A stretch of 5,396 bases of DNA from contig CAIQSZ010000150.1 of assembly GCA_903874575.1 (NCBI GenBank), positions 1-5,396 on the forward strand. The letters are read 5' to 3'. Shown here in pieces: positions 3,663-5,396 of this stretch. How positions within the stretch are numbered: the first letter of the stretch is position 1; each line of letters starts with the position of its first letter. This DNA is from an uncultured Elusimicrobia bacterium. GTDB lineage: Bacteria > Elusimicrobiota > Elusimicrobia > UBA1565 > UBA9628. A program made the position numbers and the translations under genes. The notes below the pieces were generated by a model that had not been told where the DNA came from, did no database searches, and saw nothing but the letters and a program-made list of their open reading frames with translations.

Positions 3663-5396
3663 TTGGAGGCCTTCTCGGCGCGGTCTATGTTGCTTAGAAG
3701 ATCCGCGGCTCCTATTTGTTCCGCCCAGGCTCGCGCCGTAGAGAGCATGACCGCGCGCTGCGAGGAATTGGTCTCCAAGACGGCGTCGGCGAGGTTTTGT
3801 TCGGCGTAGGCTCGGAAGTCGCGAAGGGACGCATTTCTGAGGCCTTGAGGCCACGATTTCTTCGCGCTATTTGCCCATTTGGCGGCCAGCGATTCGACTT
3901 GTACGCGCTCCTCCAGGCGGTTCGGGTCCTTATCGGTCGTCGCCCAGCGAACGCCGGAGAGCGCGAGGGCTTCAGCATCGGGGGCCGAGATCCATTCCGG
4001 GTCGACCGATCTGAATATAAGAGCCTGGGGAGGATTCTCGGTTGCGAGCGAATCCGACATCCGTCGCGCGAACGCGCGGCGGAATTCAGGCAACTCAGAG
4101 TCGAATTTTTTCATGCGGGCCTGGAAGTCGCTTCGGGCGGCGGAGATCGCTTCGCTGCCTCGCGCCATGCCGGGTTCGCGCAGTTTTTGGATGGCCCAGG
4201 AGTACCAACCTCTGGACTCGAGGTCGTGGGCGGCGGCGACGCGGACTTCCTGCATGATCGCAAACTCGTCGCCGGTTACGCTTCCGGCGATGGCGCTCTG
4301 ATAATGACGCGTGACGTCGTCCCTGAACTTCTGGGGATCTCGGAGCATTCCCAGGCAGGAATCACGGTGTTTTGAGCTTTGGACTGCGGCCGTGTCGTAG
4401 GATGCCTTGGAAAGAAGATACTGGCAATGCCAACTGTGAGCCTCGATTTCCTTTTCGAGGTTGTTGGACGGAGGAACGTGCCCCGCTATCGCTTCATCAT
4501 TGAGACGCGTGCGGCGCGATTGCTCCGAGTGCAGAAGTTCGTGGTAGAACTCCACATCGTATTGTGAGACGAAGGACTGGAGCAGTTGTGGATTGTCGGC
4601 GAGAACTTTGGCGAGCGCGCGTGGATTCGATAGGAAAGGTTCGATAAGGGCGAGTTGTCCGGGCGGGAGCTTCGCGCGCAGCGCCGCCACGACCGTCCAG
4701 TGGTTGAGAACCATCGTGTCGGTGTCCGGGCTGTAGCTTGCCCTTACAATCGACTCTTCCGGTTTTTGGGACTGTTTGAGAACGAGGAGATTCGGCAATC
4801 CGTTGCGCTGCTTCATTAAACGGGCCAAGAGGTCTCGACCTTCGGGATTGCGTTCGAGTTCATGCACGAAGGCATCGCGGAAAGTGTTCCCAAGTTTAGC
4901 CTCGACGGAGTTGAGGTACGGTTTGCGTCTCGCGGCGGCGCCGGCCGACGCCGCCGGGAGGCGTACGATGCCGGTTTGGTTGTCGAAGAAGGCCTGGAGA
5001 TCCTCGTAAGAGGTCACCGCGCGGGAGCGCAACTCGCCCACCGTCGCACCGGGCCGTTTCAGGAGCGCGACGATTTCGGCGGGGAGAGGGGCTCCCGCAT
5101 TTCCCAACTCCTCGGCGATAACGCGCGTCGACTTGGGGAGCGGACGGTGTGGGTCCTGAGACTTAAGGTTGGCGAGCAGGCGTTCGAGTCCATTCGTATT
5201 CCGGGTGGCTTCGATAGTGGACGCTACATAGCGGATGACTAACCGTGATTCAGGTTTAGAGTCAGGAGGTGGAGTCCCAGACACTACGTGGCCTGGCCGC
5301 TCCTCCAGTTCTCTCATCAGCGCATCCATCCGATCCAGTTCCGTTCGCTGCTTCTTAAACAGAGCGAAGAGTCCATCTACATCCTCTTGATTGGCC
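3659..5396 (-). CDS. Large hypothetical protein with HExxH zinc-metallopeptidase-like motif, N-terminus beyond the edge
   Basis: The frame is open to the last base of the window, at least 578 codons. Upstream of the ATG at 5329 it still reads like protein (DGLFALFKKQRTELDRMDALMREL, an amphipathic helix), so 5329 is probably internal and the true start is beyond the right edge. Numbering from that ATG (556 residues): an N-terminal helical, charged part (1-130). Then SYSPDTDTMVLN (198-209), resembling the strand that precedes the active-site helix in many zincins. Then EFYHELLHSEQ (260-270) with HELLH at 263-267 (4543-4529). Then EKEIEAH (292-298), whose E294 or E296 could be the third zinc ligand, 27-29 residues after the second histidine as in gluzincins. 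The remaining C-terminal part (300-556) is mostly predicted-helical and rich in Ala, Arg and Glu, with no recognised domain. I know no family name for it; peptidase activity is inferred from the motif. Base composition is lower in GC than its neighbours. Its stop overlaps the lipoprotein start by 4 nt. Confidence 0.75.
   Translation of the reverse strand, partial: ANQEDVDGLFALFKKQRTELDRMDALMRELEERPGHVVSGTPPPDSKPESRLVIRYVASTIEATRNTNGLERLLANLKSQDPHRPLPKSTRVIAEELGNAGAPLPAEIVALLKRPGATVGELRSRAVTSYEDLQAFFDNQTGIVRLPAASAGAAARRKPYLNSVEAKLGNTFRDAFVHELERNPEGRDLLARLMKQRNGLPNLLVLKQSQKPEESIVRASYSPDTDTMVLNHWTVVAALRAKLPPGQLALIEPFLSNPRALAKVLADNPQLLQSFVSQYDVEFYHELLHSEQSRRTRLNDEAIAGHVPPSNNLEKEIEAHSWHCQYLLSKASYDTAAVQSSKHRDSCLGMLRDPQKFRDDVTRHYQSAIAGSVTGDEFAIMQEVRVAAAHDLESRGWYSWAIQKLREPGMARGSEAISAARSDFQARMKKFDSELPEFRRAFARRMSDSLATENPPQALIFRSVDPEWISAPDAEALALSGVRWATTDKDPNRLEERVQVESLAAKWANSAKKSWPQGLRNASLRDFRAYAEQNLADAVLETNSSQRAVMLSTARAWAEQIGAADLLSNIDRAEKASK
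3670..3675 (-). promoter_or_regulatory. Ribosome binding site AGAAGG for the lipoprotein gene
   Basis: AGAAGG on the minus strand, 7 nt before the ATG at 3662, inside the last codons of the upstream gene. With the ATGA stop/start overlap it supports the lipoprotein start and translational coupling. Confidence 0.55.

Noticed and set aside
3716..4375. Plus-strand open frame of 219 codons inside the HExxH gene
   Set aside because: No recognisable motif and it would be antisense to a frame that stays open to the window edge and carries a plausible metal-binding motif and coupled downstream gene.

Overview
The window comes from a high-GC, probably Gram-negative bacterium. It encodes lipoprotein-processing enzymes (Lgt family), a candidate lipoprotein with a lipobox, and tightly packed genes with GTG starts and ATGA/GTGA-type overlaps. 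The sequence does not fix the phylum; an Elusimicrobiota- or deltaproteobacteria-like lineage is only an impression.

Left edge (1-~135): the minus strand encodes the start of an ABC-exporter nucleotide-binding domain, running off the left edge just as its Walker A loop begins. This coding signal stops near 120-135, exactly where a plus-strand Lgt homologue begins in mid-protein. Both genes lose their N-terminal portions at the same point, so this is a rearrangement breakpoint or an assembly chimera. A small perfect inverted repeat lies on the join.

Plus-strand cluster (~123-3299): a 5'-truncated lgt copy, a complete second lgt paralogue, an RluA-family pseudouridine synthase, a DUF423/YgdD-like small membrane protein, and a short monofunctional proline dehydrogenase. 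Successive genes overlap by 19, 19 and 4 nt or are 12 nt apart, so they are very probably co-transcribed. Their functions (lipoprotein acylation, RNA modification, membrane protein, proline catabolism) do not form one pathway.

Minus-strand pair (5396-3310), convergent with the cluster: a long protein that enters from beyond the right edge and carries an HExxH...ExE motif, so it is a candidate zinc metallopeptidase of unrecognised family. It overlaps by 4 nt (ATGA) a small lipoprotein gene. That lipoprotein gene is split: signal peptide and lipobox are in one frame, and the likely mature domain is in the -1 frame. The peptidase-like gene is clearly less GC-rich than everything else. The two opposing transcription units end 10 nt apart. 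No rRNA, tRNA, CRISPR array, insertion sequence or origin was seen, and there is no gene-free stretch over 300 bases.
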